From assembly GCA_947176765.1 (NCBI GenBank), contig CAMWRX010000002.1:21218-85217 (forward strand): a stretch of 64,000 bases of DNA. Reading direction: 5' to 3'. Shown here piece after piece: positions 55,213 through 63,860 of this stretch. The notes beneath the pieces are model-generated. The model was not told the DNA's origin, ran no database searches, and was given only the letters and a program-made list of their open reading frames with translations. Both the position numbers and the translations under genes were made by a program. Every line of letters begins with the position of its first letter. Positions within the stretch are counted from its first letter, which is position 1. The stretch is from an uncultured bacterium. Its GTDB lineage: Bacteria > Bacillota > Clostridia > Oscillospirales > Oscillospiraceae.

Positions 55213-56166
55213 TTGGAACACGCGTATTTAGGCATTGACGTGGGATCCATCTCCACCAAAGGCGTCATCATTGACAAGAAAAACAACATCTTGTCCAGCC
55301 AGTACATCTGGACCCAGGGCGACCCCATCGGCGCTGTAAAAGAGCTGGTGCGTCTGCTGGAAGGGCAGTTTGACCGGGAGAAGTACAAGATCGTAGCCAC
55401 CGGCACCACCGGCTCCGCCCGCAAGCTGGTGGGCACCATCCTGGGCGCTACGATGGTGAAGAATGAGATCACCGCCCATGCGGTGGGCACCACCACCTTC
55501 TACCCCGACGTGCGCACCATTCTGGAGATCGGCGGCCAGGACTCCAAGATCATCCTGGTGGAGAACGGCGTGGCGGTGGACTACGCCATGAACACCCTGT
55601 GCGCCGCGGGCACCGGCGCCTTCCTGTCCAGCCAGGCCAAGCGGCTGGGCATTGAGGTGGAGGAGATCGGCGACTATGCCCTGCGCTCCACCCACCCCAC
55701 CCAGATCGCCGCCCGGTGCACCGTGTTCGCCGAGTCCGACCTCGTCCACAAAATCCAGATGGGCCACCCCCGGGAGGACATCATCGCCGGCGTTTGCAAC
55801 GCGGTGGCGGCCAACTACCTCAACAACGTGGGCAAGGGCAAAAAAATCGTCTCCCCGGTGGTGTTCCAGGGAGGCGTGAGTAAAAACAAAGGAGTTGTCG
55901 CCGCCTTCGAGCGGACGCTGGGCTGCCCGGTCATCGTGGATCCCAACGGCCACCTGATGGGGGCTCTGGGCGTGGCCATTCTGGCCCGCCGGGGCAGCAA
56001 ACGGCAGGAGTTCGACTTCGCCATTGAAAACATGGAATTCCGCACTCGGGAGGCTAGCTGCGACGGGTGCTCCAACCGCTGCGAAATCATCTGTGTCTAC
56101 CGGGGGGACGAGCTCATCGACTCCTGGGGCAATCGCTGTGAGCGGGGGGCCAGGGTTCGTTCCTGA
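55213..56166 (+). CDS. Acyl-CoA dehydratase activase (BadF/BadG/BcrA/D ATPase)
   Basis: A 317-residue ASKHA ATPase that injects a single electron into a 2-hydroxyacyl-CoA dehydratase-type enzyme at the cost of ATP. Phosphate loops are LGIDVGSISTKG (6-17) and EIGGQDSK; the Cys bridging the dimer [4Fe-4S] cluster lies in CAAGTGAF near 130, with a further conserved Cys in AARCTVF. It also has a C-terminal C-x2-C-x3-C motif (CDGCSNRCEI near 283), not needed in the simplest activases. The start is TTG 55213. Third gene of the operon; a hairpin follows. Confidence 0.93.
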   Translation: MEHAYLGIDVGSISTKGVIIDKKNNILSSQYIWTQGDPIGAVKELVRLLEGQFDREKYKIVATGTTGSARKLVGTILGATMVKNEITAHAVGTTTFYPDVRTILEIGGQDSKIILVENGVAVDYAMNTLCAAGTGAFLSSQAKRLGIEVEEIGDYALRSTHPTQIAARCTVFAESDLVHKIQMGHPREDIIAGVCNAVAANYLNNVGKGKKIVSPVVFQGGVSKNKGVVAAFERTLGCPVIVDPNGHLMGALGVAILARRGSKRQEFDFAIENMEFRTREASCDGCSNRCEIICVYRGDELIDSWGNRCERGARVRS

Positions 56167-56176
56167 CCCCCGCCCC

Positions 56177-56212
56177 GCTCCGGGAACCGCGCAGCGGCGC
56201 TATTCCCGGAGC
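56177..56212. terminator. Hairpin between convergent activase and AI-2E transporter genes
   Basis: GCTCCGGGAA and TTCCCGGAGC, perfect 10-bp stem with 16-nt loop; it overlaps the last codons of the minus-strand gene. Confidence 0.6.
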
Positions 56213-57378
56213 ACATCCGACTTGTTGTGTTTAGCCAATCCGGCCACCACACCCCGGCGGATGAGGTCGTATATGACGGCAAATATGGGCACACCAATCA
56301 GGATGCCAATGAAGCCAAACAGTCCCTGGAACAGCGTGATGGCAAACAGCACCCAGAACCCGGTGAGCCCCACGCTGCCGGCCAGCAGCTTTGGCCCCAG
56401 CACATTTCCGTCAAACTGTTGCAGGATCAGGATAAAAATCAGGAAAATCAGGCAGTTTCGGGGGCTGTTGATGAAAATCAGCAGCGCGGAGGGCACCGCT
56501 CCGATAAACGGCCCGAAATACGGGATCACGTTGGTTACCCCGATAATTACGCTGATGAGCACCGCGTTCTGGAACCCCGCCACGACGGTCATGACCATGC
56601 AGAACACGTAGCAGATCAGCCCCACAATGGCGCTGTCCAAAATCTTCCCGCCGAAAAAGCCTACAAAGGTTTTGTCGATGAAGCGGAACTCCTCCAGCAC
56701 CTTATCCCCAGTGGCCGACTTCAGCAGGGCGTACACCACCGCCTTGCCGTGGCGGGCCAATTTTTTGCGCCCCATCAGCAGGTATACGCAGATGATGATC
56801 CCCAGCACAATGTTCTTCAGCACGGTAAGCACCGAGCTCACTGTGGTCACCACCCCGCCCATCATCCCCTGCATGGTGGGCAGCAGGTCCTTGGTGGCCC
56901 AGTTTCTCAGCCACCCTTCCAAATTGGAAAAGATGTTGTTTACGTAGTTTTGCAGCATTTCATTGCCTTCCAGGTGGCTTACCACCCACTCGGCAAATTC
57001 CTGCGCTTTCGGCGGCACCGCCGCCGCCAAGGTAACGATGCTATTGACCATCTCCGGGATCACCATATTCAGCAGCAGATAGATCATCAGCGCGCTGATC
57101 ACCAACACTGTCACCACGCTCAAAACGGTTGTGTACTTCCGGTATTTCTTCGGCAGGGCTGCCTCGATCTTTTCCTCCAGGAACCCGCAGGGCGTTTTCA
57201 GCAGGTAGGCCATAGTGCCGCCGTATACAAACGGCGTCAGCACTCCCTTCAGCCACTGGAGGCTCTGACGCAGCCCCTCCGCCCGCTGGATGCAGAAATA
57301 CAACACAATAGCCAGCGCCAGCGAGAGGAACCCCGACAGTGAGCTGATAAAAAGCTTCTTCAGCGATTCCTTGTTCAT
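56200..57378 (-). CDS. AI-2E-family transporter (YdiK/TqsA-like membrane protein)
   Basis: A 392-residue membrane protein with 7-8 helices. The N-terminal pair of helices, the long periplasm-facing-type segment (MVNSIVTLAAAVPPKAQEFAEWVV), the FVGFFGGKILDSAIVGLI core and the FWVLFAITLFQGLFGFIGILIGVPIFAV end are family hallmarks. Members export diverse small molecules or act as Na+/H+ antiporters; AI-2 transport is not established in general. ATG 57378 follows GGAGGAT. It lies behind the terminator of the SLH protein gene. Confidence 0.92.
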   Translation of the reverse strand: MNKESLKKLFISSLSGFLSLALAIVLYFCIQRAEGLRQSLQWLKGVLTPFVYGGTMAYLLKTPCGFLEEKIEAALPKKYRKYTTVLSVVTVLVISALMIYLLLNMVIPEMVNSIVTLAAAVPPKAQEFAEWVVSHLEGNEMLQNYVNNIFSNLEGWLRNWATKDLLPTMQGMMGGVVTTVSSVLTVLKNIVLGIIICVYLLMGRKKLARHGKAVVYALLKSATGDKVLEEFRFIDKTFVGFFGGKILDSAIVGLICYVFCMVMTVVAGFQNAVLISVIIGVTNVIPYFGPFIGAVPSALLIFINSPRNCLIFLIFILILQQFDGNVLGPKLLAGSVGLTGFWVLFAITLFQGLFGFIGILIGVPIFAVIYDLIRRGVVAGLAKHNKSDVLRE

Positions 57379-57392
57379 CCTTCATCCTCCTT

Positions 57393-57429
57393 GTTGAAAA
57401 GGGGCCCGGCCAGTTGGCCGGGCCCCTTT
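57393..57429 (-). terminator. Strong terminator of the SLH protein gene
   Basis: AAAGGGGCCCGGCC and GGCCGGGCCCCTTT form a perfect 14-bp stem with a 4-nt loop; on the minus strand TTTTCAAC follows. Confidence 0.93.
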
Positions 57430-57443
57430 GTGCCGCTAAAATA

Positions 57444-60400
57444 TCACACGATAGACTTGGCAAACGCACGGTACAGGAAGGTCGCCATCTCGGCGCGGGT
57501 GACCCCGTAACCGGGACGGAAATAGGTCTTGCCGCCGTAACCGTTAGTCAGGCCCAGCTGCTTAGCCCAGGTGACGGCCTTAGCGTAGGAGGCGCTGCTG
57601 GACACATCCGCGAAACCGCTGTAGGCGGACACATTAGGCTTACCCGCCTTGGTGTACAGGGTACTCACCACTTCCGCGCGGGACGCGAAAGCGTTGGGAC
57701 GGAAGGAGCCGCTGGAGACGTCGGTGAGGCCCTGGCTGGCACACCACACGATGGCCTCGTAGGCCCAGTGGTTGACCGGCACGTCGTTATACGGGTTGCG
57801 CAGACCGGCGGCGGAGGGCTTGCCAGCCGCCTTCCACAGCATCGCGGCCACCTCGGAGCGATACATATAGCCGCTGGGATCGTAGGTGTAAGTGCCGCGG
57901 CCCTCAACATACTTGTTCTGGTAGGCCCAAGCGATATAGCTGGAGGCCCAGTAGCTGGCGCGCACATCGGTGAAGGGGGTGCCGTTGTTGACGTCAAAGT
58001 TGGGCGTCAAAGTCACAGTGGTGGCGCCGACGGGCACGGTCACGTTGAAGGTGTTCATGCCGGTACGGCTGACCGCGGCGGTGACGCCGTTATTGCCCCG
58101 AGCGGTGAGGTCCATGGTGCGGTAGCTGCTGCTGCTGGGCACGGTGGTAACGGTCACGGTGCTTCCCTGCTGCGCCTTGCCGTCAGCGGTGCCGGCGGTC
58201 ACCTGGGCGGTGCCCTGGTAGTTGTTGGTGCTCACCACGAAGTCGGCCGTGGTCACACCCGCAAAGTTCGGGGTCACAGTAATGCTGGTCGTGTTTTGGG
58301 GCACCACGAAGCTGTACTCATTGATCTTACCGGTGGCAGTCGCGGGGACAACAGTACCGTTGTTGGTGGTAACGGTGACGCCCTTGGGGGTCTGGCCGGC
58401 GTTGGGAACGACGGTCACGGTGACCGTCTGGCCCACCTTGGCGCTGGTGACGGGCAGGCTGACGGTGCCCTGGTTAGTGGCCTGGGCGGCCAGAACCACG
58501 GTGCCGGCGACCACGGCGTCCCGCTTCAGCTCCACAGCGTAGACATAGCCGGCCGCGACCTGGGTGCTGAGCTTATCTACGGCCACGTTGGCGCCGGTGG
58601 CGGTCACGTCCTGCTGGCCCTTGGCATTGATCTTCACCTTGCGGGCCATGCCGGTCATGGTGATGGCGCAGCTGCCGGTATAGCTGCCGTCGATCACGAT
58701 CGTGTCCATAGTCTCGCCAGTGACGAGGATACCCGTGACATTCGAGTCGGTCTGGATGATAGTGCCGCGCACGGTGTCGTCAATGGCGGCCTGGAGGGAG
58801 TCGTAGGTGCAGGCCAGCTGTGCGATGGTCGGGGTACGGGAAACAATCGCGTCGCCCAAAGTACCATCCATGCTGATCGGGCCGACGAGGCCGTTGATCT
58901 CAATGGAACCCAGGGAGCCGTTGGCCCCGGCGTGGGTGATAGTCCACGCGCCGCTAACACCGGTATAGACATACTTACCGTCCTGGTGCATCTTCTGGGT
59001 GTCGAAACTAGAGGGCAGACCCAGGTCTACCACAACACCATTGGGGCACATCGTGCCGGTGAGGGCGCTCATGGGACGGCCAGGCTGCACGGTGTAGTAG
59101 AAGTCGGGGTCATAGGCCGCGCCGCTGACGTCTACACGGTAGTAGGGGGTCAGGGTGGCGGTCATGGTGCCGTTGCGGTCGTAATCGGTGATGTTCACCA
59201 CCAGGTAGGGCACGATGTAGGCCTTAGCGAACAGAGAGGCGATCTCCGCGCCCTCGGGCGTAGTGGTGTCGAAAGCGCCGGTGTTCGGGGTCAGGGATTT
59301 GCCATTGCTGACCGCGAAGCCGTTCTCGCCGGTGTTGACCGTCGTCTCGGGCTTGGTGCTCTTGAAGCCCTGGCGCCAAATGGTGTTCTTGGCGTTGGTG
59401 ATCCAGCTCTGTACGCTGTTGTCGCTGGTGATGGTGGCCTGGGCGGCGTTGATGGCCTCCAGCACGGCGCGGTTATTGCCGATGGTGAAGGTGCCGTCCT
59501 TTTGGATCAGGTCGATCAGAGCCTGACGCTCAATGCCGGTCCAGCTGGACAGCTTGCCGCCGGTGGTGACCACGATGGGGCTCTTATTGGCGGCGCCCAT
59601 GTAGAGGCCCAGGGTGGGGGCGGAAACAGCCAGGTTCGCGCTGACGGTGTACTTCTCGCCGGTGCCGTTGTTCAGCGTCAGCACAGCGCCGTCAGGGCTG
59701 ATGATGCCGCCCGCGTCGTTCACAGCGGGCTGGATCATGTTGAACTTGATCTCTCTGGTGTTCGGATAGTAGTCGATGGCCACCTTCTCCAGCTTGATGG
59801 GAGCGCCGTTCTCATCGATCGCATCGGTGAGCAGATCCACATAGATGGTGGAAATGTTGCCCACGCCGGACTCAACCGCGCCGGACAGCGCGATGTTGTT
59901 GCCGTTCAAGGCCACACGCACGTTCTGGTTCGTCACAGGGGCGGCCGCCGAAATGGTGGCGTTGGTGATCTTCTTTGCCTCGGCGGTGACACCGCTGGCG
60001 TTCAGCTCAAGCGTAGTGCCAGTAGCGGGGAGGGGAATTCCCTGCACCACGCCGGAGGTGAGAATGATGTTGTGGTTATTAGGGGAATACCACTGGGCGA
60101 TCTTCATGCCGTTGATGGACTCGGGCATGATCAGGCCGGTGGAAGCGCTGTAGCCGATCTGCGCCAAGGTGTTCTGGCCGTTCTTCAAAACGATGTTGCT
60201 CGCGGCAGTCTGACCCACCACAATGATGTTGCCGGCTGTCTTGGCAACGTCCGTGGTGATGTCAGAGATAGCGCGGGCCGCCTCGTTGGCGTTGTACAGG
60301 TCGGTGGTGCTGGTCTTGGCGTTCTTGACATAGAACTGGACGTTCGGGCCCAGCCACTTCATCTTGGTGGCATTCTCGAAGGTCTGGGCGTTGGCAAAGG

Positions 60401-61871
60401 AGCCGCCAGTGATGCCGTTGCCGGTGTAGTCGTTCAAATTCACAGTGCCGTAGTTGCTGCCGCTGCCCTCAACCAGGCGCTTGGCATTCCAGCCGGTGAT
60501 CCGCAGGTTGGAACCCTTGCCGTTATTGACCGTGATGCCGCCGTAGGTGCTGTTGGTGGCGGACAGGTTCAGGGTGGTCGTGTCCGTGTCGCCCAGAGTC
60601 AGCGTGCCGCTGACATGGACGTTGTCCTGGGTGGCGTTCAGCGCGCCGGCCTTGACGGTCACAGCGCCGTTCACGTTGCCGTTGGTCAGGTTCACGGTGC
60701 CCCTCTCAACGCTGATCGCGCCGGTCTGGGTGTTGGTGTTGCTGACGGTAATGATGATGGAGTTCTTGTTGCCGGCAACGAGGGGCTGGGTAATGGTACC
60801 CACGGTGCCGCCGCTGACATTAACAGTGGGGAACGCCCCGTTGAGGCCCCGGGCAGTGGCGGTGACGTTGCCGAGGGTGGTGGCGCCGCTGATGGAGACG
60901 GTGCCGGCGCCGGTGACGGACAGGGTGTTGACGCCGGCCTTCGTGTCGGCAATCCGCACGTTGTTGCTGTCGCCGTTGATCGTGATAGCACCGCCGATGG
61001 TGGTATTGTTGCTGGTGGTCAGGGTCTGGCCGGCCCAGGTGTCGGCGGTAGCGGTCTGGGTATTGCGGTAATTGCCGTTCATGGTAATGGTGCCAGCAAT
61101 GGCGCAATTATTCAGCGTCACGTTGTTGGCCCGGCCGGTCAGGCCGATGGAGGCAATCTTGACGTTGGTGGCGTTCAGCGTCACGCCGCTGGTGGGGTTG
61201 GGGGCGGTGGCGTAAGCGCTGCGGTCAATGCTGTCCAGGCCAGCCACAGTGCCGGTCTGGGTGCTCTGGAACTTGCTGGTGACCGTCAGGCTGGTCAGGT
61301 TCTCGGGTACGGTCAGGGTGCCGGTACCCTCCATGTCTACGTTCAGGCTGGTGCTCGTCCAGTAGTTGGTGGTAGTGAACCCGGTCATGCTGACACTGGT
61401 ATTGCCCAGCAAGGTGAAGGTCGTGCTGCGCAGCGCCTTGGTGGTCACGCCGGTGCTCACATTGGTGGTGCTGGTAGTGAACGCGGCCTGATCCGGGTAC
61501 CACTGGCCGGAGCCGTTGTTGCCCGCGATAATGCCGCTGGTGACTTCATGATACACCGGCGCCTGGGGATCCTTGTTGTTCAGCCAATACCAGTGGCCAT
61601 AAATCCGATGGGTGCCGTCGTTGCCGCCCTCGAAGCGCTGGACGTTGACGGTATTGTACCCGGTGACTTGACCCTGGGCGTTCGTGATCGCCTCGTAATA
61701 ATAGTGGGTGGTCGTGACTCCGTTCACAGTCGTCTGGGACTTGATGGTGCTACCAGGAAGGTCACTGCTGATGTTCCCATATTCCACCGCAAACGCGGGA
61801 ACGATGGTAGCCGGGATCAATGTCAGCACCATGGCGAGGGCCAGGGCGGCTGACAAAAGTCGTTTCTTCAT
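57444..61871 (-). CDS. Large SLH-domain surface protein (S-layer-like)
   Basis: A 1475-residue exported protein. Signal peptide 1-28 (ending VPAFA); then a very long Asn/Thr/Val-rich beta-helical region (about 150-1000: VTGAGTVSISGATTLGNVTATA and similar short repeats); two divergent InlB-like beta repeats (about 1120-1290: GQTVTVTVVPNAGQTPKG, GSTVTVTTVPSSSSY); and three SLH domains (about 1295-1475: TPFTDVRASYWASSYIAWAY, NPYNDVPVNHWAYEAIVWC, SGFADVSSSASYAKAVTWA) for wall binding. AGGAGGAAG is 8 nt before the ATG. A strong promoter and a ~160-nt structured leader precede it, as for abundant S-layer proteins. May be a major cell-surface component. Confidence 0.93.
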   Translation of the reverse strand: MKKRLLSAALALAMVLTLIPATIVPAFAVEYGNISSDLPGSTIKSQTTVNGVTTTHYYYEAITNAQGQVTGYNTVNVQRFEGGNDGTHRIYGHWYWLNNKDPQAPVYHEVTSGIIAGNNGSGQWYPDQAAFTTSTTNVSTGVTTKALRSTTFTLLGNTSVSMTGFTTTNYWTSTSLNVDMEGTGTLTVPENLTSLTVTSKFQSTQTGTVAGLDSIDRSAYATAPNPTSGVTLNATNVKIASIGLTGRANNVTLNNCAIAGTITMNGNYRNTQTATADTWAGQTLTTSNNTTIGGAITINGDSNNVRIADTKAGVNTLSVTGAGTVSISGATTLGNVTATARGLNGAFPTVNVSGGTVGTITQPLVAGNKNSIIITVSNTNTQTGAISVERGTVNLTNGNVNGAVTVKAGALNATQDNVHVSGTLTLGDTDTTTLNLSATNSTYGGITVNNGKGSNLRITGWNAKRLVEGSGSNYGTVNLNDYTGNGITGGSFANAQTFENATKMKWLGPNVQFYVKNAKTSTTDLYNANEAARAISDITTDVAKTAGNIIVVGQTAASNIVLKNGQNTLAQIGYSASTGLIMPESINGMKIAQWYSPNNHNIILTSGVVQGIPLPATGTTLELNASGVTAEAKKITNATISAAAPVTNQNVRVALNGNNIALSGAVESGVGNISTIYVDLLTDAIDENGAPIKLEKVAIDYYPNTREIKFNMIQPAVNDAGGIISPDGAVLTLNNGTGEKYTVSANLAVSAPTLGLYMGAANKSPIVVTTGGKLSSWTGIERQALIDLIQKDGTFTIGNNRAVLEAINAAQATITSDNSVQSWITNAKNTIWRQGFKSTKPETTVNTGENGFAVSNGKSLTPNTGAFDTTTPEGAEIASLFAKAYIVPYLVVNITDYDRNGTMTATLTPYYRVDVSGAAYDPDFYYTVQPGRPMSALTGTMCPNGVVVDLGLPSSFDTQKMHQDGKYVYTGVSGAWTITHAGANGSLGSIEINGLVGPISMDGTLGDAIVSRTPTIAQLACTYDSLQAAIDDTVRGTIIQTDSNVTGILVTGETMDTIVIDGSYTGSCAITMTGMARKVKINAKGQQDVTATGANVAVDKLSTQVAAGYVYAVELKRDAVVAGTVVLAAQATNQGTVSLPVTSAKVGQTVTVTVVPNAGQTPKGVTVTTNNGTVVPATATGKINEYSFVVPQNTTSITVTPNFAGVTTADFVVSTNNYQGTAQVTAGTADGKAQQGSTVTVTTVPSSSSYRTMDLTARGNNGVTAAVSRTGMNTFNVTVPVGATTVTLTPNFDVNNGTPFTDVRASYWASSYIAWAYQNKYVEGRGTYTYDPSGYMYRSEVAAMLWKAAGKPSAAGLRNPYNDVPVNHWAYEAIVWCASQGLTDVSSGSFRPNAFASRAEVVSTLYTKAGKPNVSAYSGFADVSSSASYAKAVTWAKQLGLTNGYGGKTYFRPGYGVTRAEMATFLYRAFAKSIV

Positions 61872-62040
61872 GTTTTCTCTTCCTCCTGTTCTGGTTTAAG
61901 TACGCTTAGGGTGCTTGAGCTGCGCCGGGAAAATACCGGCTTGTTTTCAGTTCCCCGATACGGGGCGTGGCCGGGCATACGGCCCTCCTTCCATCGGAAT
62001 GATTGGCTGTCGCCTCCGACGCCACAGTTATACAGCTACT

Positions 62041-62068
62041 ATTATACTCTATCGGCAAAATTTTGCAA
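62041..62068 (-). promoter_or_regulatory. Promoter of the SLH protein gene, with long leader
   Basis: Minus strand: -35 TTGCAA (62063-62068), 16 nt, -10 TATAAT (62041-62046). The leader, about 62034 to 61872, has stable hairpins (CCCCG-TAT-CGGGG and GCCGG-TATTTT-CCGGC), in keeping with a long-lived mRNA. No known riboswitch was recognised in it. Confidence 0.75.
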
Positions 62069-62126
62069 GGGTTAACTGCAAATTTTTGCAAAATAAAATG
62101 GAAGGGCTCCCAGGCCCTCCCAGCGC

Positions 62127-62155
62127 TTGCATTTGTAATTATAATATGGTAGGAT
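62127..62155 (+). promoter_or_regulatory. Candidate promoter of the small toxin gene
   Basis: -35 TTGCAT (62127-62132), 17 nt, -10 TAGGAT (62150-62155). The leader is about 57 nt. Confidence 0.5.
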
Positions 62156-62218
62156 GTGCGCGAGGCGCTGTCGTATAAAATGCGGTCGGCCACTCCCTTG
62201 AGAAAGGGGGTGAGGCGG

Positions 62219-62314
62219 ATGGGAGACGGGCGCTGGGCGAAAGCCCTGCGTTTCCTGGTATGGTTCATCATCACGCTTTTGCTGATGATCTACATATCCC
62301 CAAAAGCGTATTGA
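62219..62314 (+). CDS. Small hydrophobic peptide, candidate type I toxin (31 aa)
   Basis: The peptide is MGDGRWAKALRF followed by LVWFIITLLLMIYISPKAY: a basic N-terminus, one membrane helix and a short polar tail, the typical build of type I toxins. The ribosome site AAAGGGGGTGAGG is exceptionally strong. The stop codon overlaps the left arm of a perfect 11-bp hairpin. On the opposite strand a full consensus promoter (TTGACA-16-TATAAT at 62408-62435) points back at the gene, so an antisense RNA of about 100 nt would cover its 3' end. I do not recognise the peptide as a named family; the architecture, not homology, supports the call. Confidence 0.65.
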   Translation: MGDGRWAKALRFLVWFIITLLLMIYISPKAY

Positions 62315-62401
62315 CCGCTCGGCTGGCACCCAAGCGGTCAATACAGAACTTTTGATTTTGTTTGATTAGCGAGGGCTGACCGCCTGCGGCAGCGTCCCTA
62401 T
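62297..62401 (-). ncRNA. Predicted antisense RNA (antitoxin) over the toxin 3' end
   Basis: It would start near 62401 from the consensus promoter at 62408-62435 and end after the hairpin at 62309-62343, which is followed on the minus strand by CGCTTTTGG. The RNA would be complementary to the last part of the toxin ORF and its 3' untranslated region. No ORF with a ribosome site is present in it. Confidence 0.6.
62309..62343. terminator. Shared hairpin of toxin mRNA and antisense RNA
   Basis: TATTGACCGCT and AGCGGTCAATA, perfect 11-bp stem with a 13-nt loop. Plus strand continues CAGAACTTTTG, minus strand CGCTTTTG. Confidence 0.75.
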
Positions 62402-62407
62402 ATGCTT

Positions 62408-62435
62408 ATTATACTCCCTCCCCCCGGTTTGTCAA
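62408..62435 (-). promoter_or_regulatory. Consensus promoter of the antisense RNA
   Basis: Minus strand: -35 TTGACA (62430-62435), 16 nt, -10 TATAAT (62408-62413). Nothing else on this strand could use it: the next minus-strand gene has its own promoter at 62041. Confidence 0.85.
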
Positions 62436-62462
62436 GGGGATTTCCCATCAGGAGGTGCGTCC

Positions 62463-63749
62463 ATGGACTACGATAAACCCTTTGAGCGCCCCGCTCCCCC
62501 GCCGGAGGCGGGGGGCAGGGACGGACACAGTATGGACTACGATCTGCTTTTGTCCGGCTGCTGTGAGGTAGCCCGCCAGCTCCTGCGCCACGGCGCGGAG
62601 ATCCAGCGCGCGGAGGACACTGCCCGCCGCATTCTGGCGGCCTACGGTCTGGAAGGGGACGTATTCGCCATTCCCAACTGCGTGTGGGTGAGCGCCCCCT
62701 GCCCCGACGGACAAATCCGCACGGTGATGCGCCGCGTCCCCCCCTCCTCGGTGGACATCGAGGGCATCGAGCGCTTCAACGACCTGTCCCGCCGCCTGTG
62801 CGCCGCGCCCCCTGCAAATCCGGGCGAAATCCCGGCCCTGTGCCGGGAGACGGCGGCGGGGCTGCGGCGGTATCCCGACGCGGCGTGCGTGTTTGGGTAC
62901 TTTGTGGGGGCGTTTTTTTTCGCGCTGTTTTTCTCCGGCGGAGTTGCGGAGGCCGTGGCGGCGGGGCTGGCGGGCCTGGCCTGCGGCGTGTGCCTGACGG
63001 CTCTGGGCCGGATCGGGGCCAACGGCTTCCTCACCACGCTGGCCTCCGCCTTCGTCCTGGGCGGGGCGGCCTACGGCATGGGGGCGCTGGGCGCGCCCAT
63101 CAGCCTGGAGATCACCATTGCCGGAGCCATCATGGTGCTGGTGCCGGGGCTGGTGTTCACCAACTTTATGAGCGACCTGCTCACCGGCGACATGGTGGCG
63201 GGCCTGGCCACCTTTGCCCGGGCGGTGCTGTCGGCGGGGGCCATCGCCCTGGGGGCCGGCATTGCCATGGCGCTGTTCCGGGACGCCGCGTCCACCCCCG
63301 CCGGGGCGGCGGCGGAGTACGGCCCGGTGCTGTACTGCGTGTTCGCGTTCGTGGCCTGCCTGGGCTTCTGCCCCGCGTTCAACGCCCAGGGGGTGGGCGC
63401 GCTGCTGTGCTGCCTGGGGGGCGCGCTGGGCTGGGCGGCATACCTGCTGGCCACCGGCCTTGGGGCCAATCCTTTCGCCGCCAGCCTCATCGCCGCCATG
63501 GCGGTGTCCGCCTGGTCGGAGTGGATGGCCCGGTGGCGGCGGTGCCCGGCCACATCCTATCTGGTCATCGCCATGTTCCCCCTGGTGCCCGGGCTGACCA
63601 TCTACCAGGCCATGGACTACGGCCTGCGGGGGGACACAGACCTGTTCCTGGCGACCTTCTTCCGCACCGTGGGTATCGCGGGCTGTCTGGCGCTGGGGCT
63701 GCTGCTGGTATCGTCGGCGCTGGGTCTGCTGCGGCGGGCGAAGCGATGA
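62463..63749 (+). CDS. thrE: Threonine/serine exporter ThrE family, fused form
   Basis: A 428-residue membrane protein joining the two halves that are separate (YjjP and YjjB) in many bacteria. The soluble N-terminal part ends in the DUF1212 region (ARQLLRHGAEIQRAEDTARRIL, VSAPCPDGQIRTVMRRV), then ten helices, with VLVPGLVFTNFMSDLLTGD in the first membrane half and YLVIAMFPLVPGLTIYQAMDYGL in the second. The duplicated VPG-L motif is the family mark. The exporter expels threonine, serine or related small acids. ATG 62463 has AGGAGGT 6 nt upstream. Very GC-rich. Confidence 0.92.
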   Translation: MDYDKPFERPAPPPEAGGRDGHSMDYDLLLSGCCEVARQLLRHGAEIQRAEDTARRILAAYGLEGDVFAIPNCVWVSAPCPDGQIRTVMRRVPPSSVDIEGIERFNDLSRRLCAAPPANPGEIPALCRETAAGLRRYPDAACVFGYFVGAFFFALFFSGGVAEAVAAGLAGLACGVCLTALGRIGANGFLTTLASAFVLGGAAYGMGALGAPISLEITIAGAIMVLVPGLVFTNFMSDLLTGDMVAGLATFARAVLSAGAIALGAGIAMALFRDAASTPAGAAAEYGPVLYCVFAFVACLGFCPAFNAQGVGALLCCLGGALGWAAYLLATGLGANPFAASLIAAMAVSAWSEWMARWRRCPATSYLVIAMFPLVPGLTIYQAMDYGLRGDTDLFLATFFRTVGIAGCLALGLLLVSSALGLLRRAKR

Positions 63750-63796
63750 GCCTCTTCCCTGTTACAATTTGGTTCCGCTTCGTAACTCTTTTCCCC

Positions 63797-63825
63797 TTGA
63801 CGCTCCCGGTACGTGGTGCTATCAT
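63797..63825 (+). promoter_or_regulatory. Promoter of the terminal lipoprotein gene
   Basis: -35 TTGACG (63797-63802), 17 nt, -10 TATCAT (63820-63825). Confidence 0.75.
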
Positions 63826-63860
63826 AACCGGGAAGTCGAAAAGAAGGAGTTCCTGTCGAA

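Noticed and set aside
57414..61853. A 1479-codon open frame antisense to the SLH protein gene
   Set aside because: It is the mirror of a real gene with strongly biased third positions. The product is Gly/His/Val-rich, low complexity, without domains or ribosome site; the minus-strand gene has signal peptide, SLH domains, promoter and terminator.
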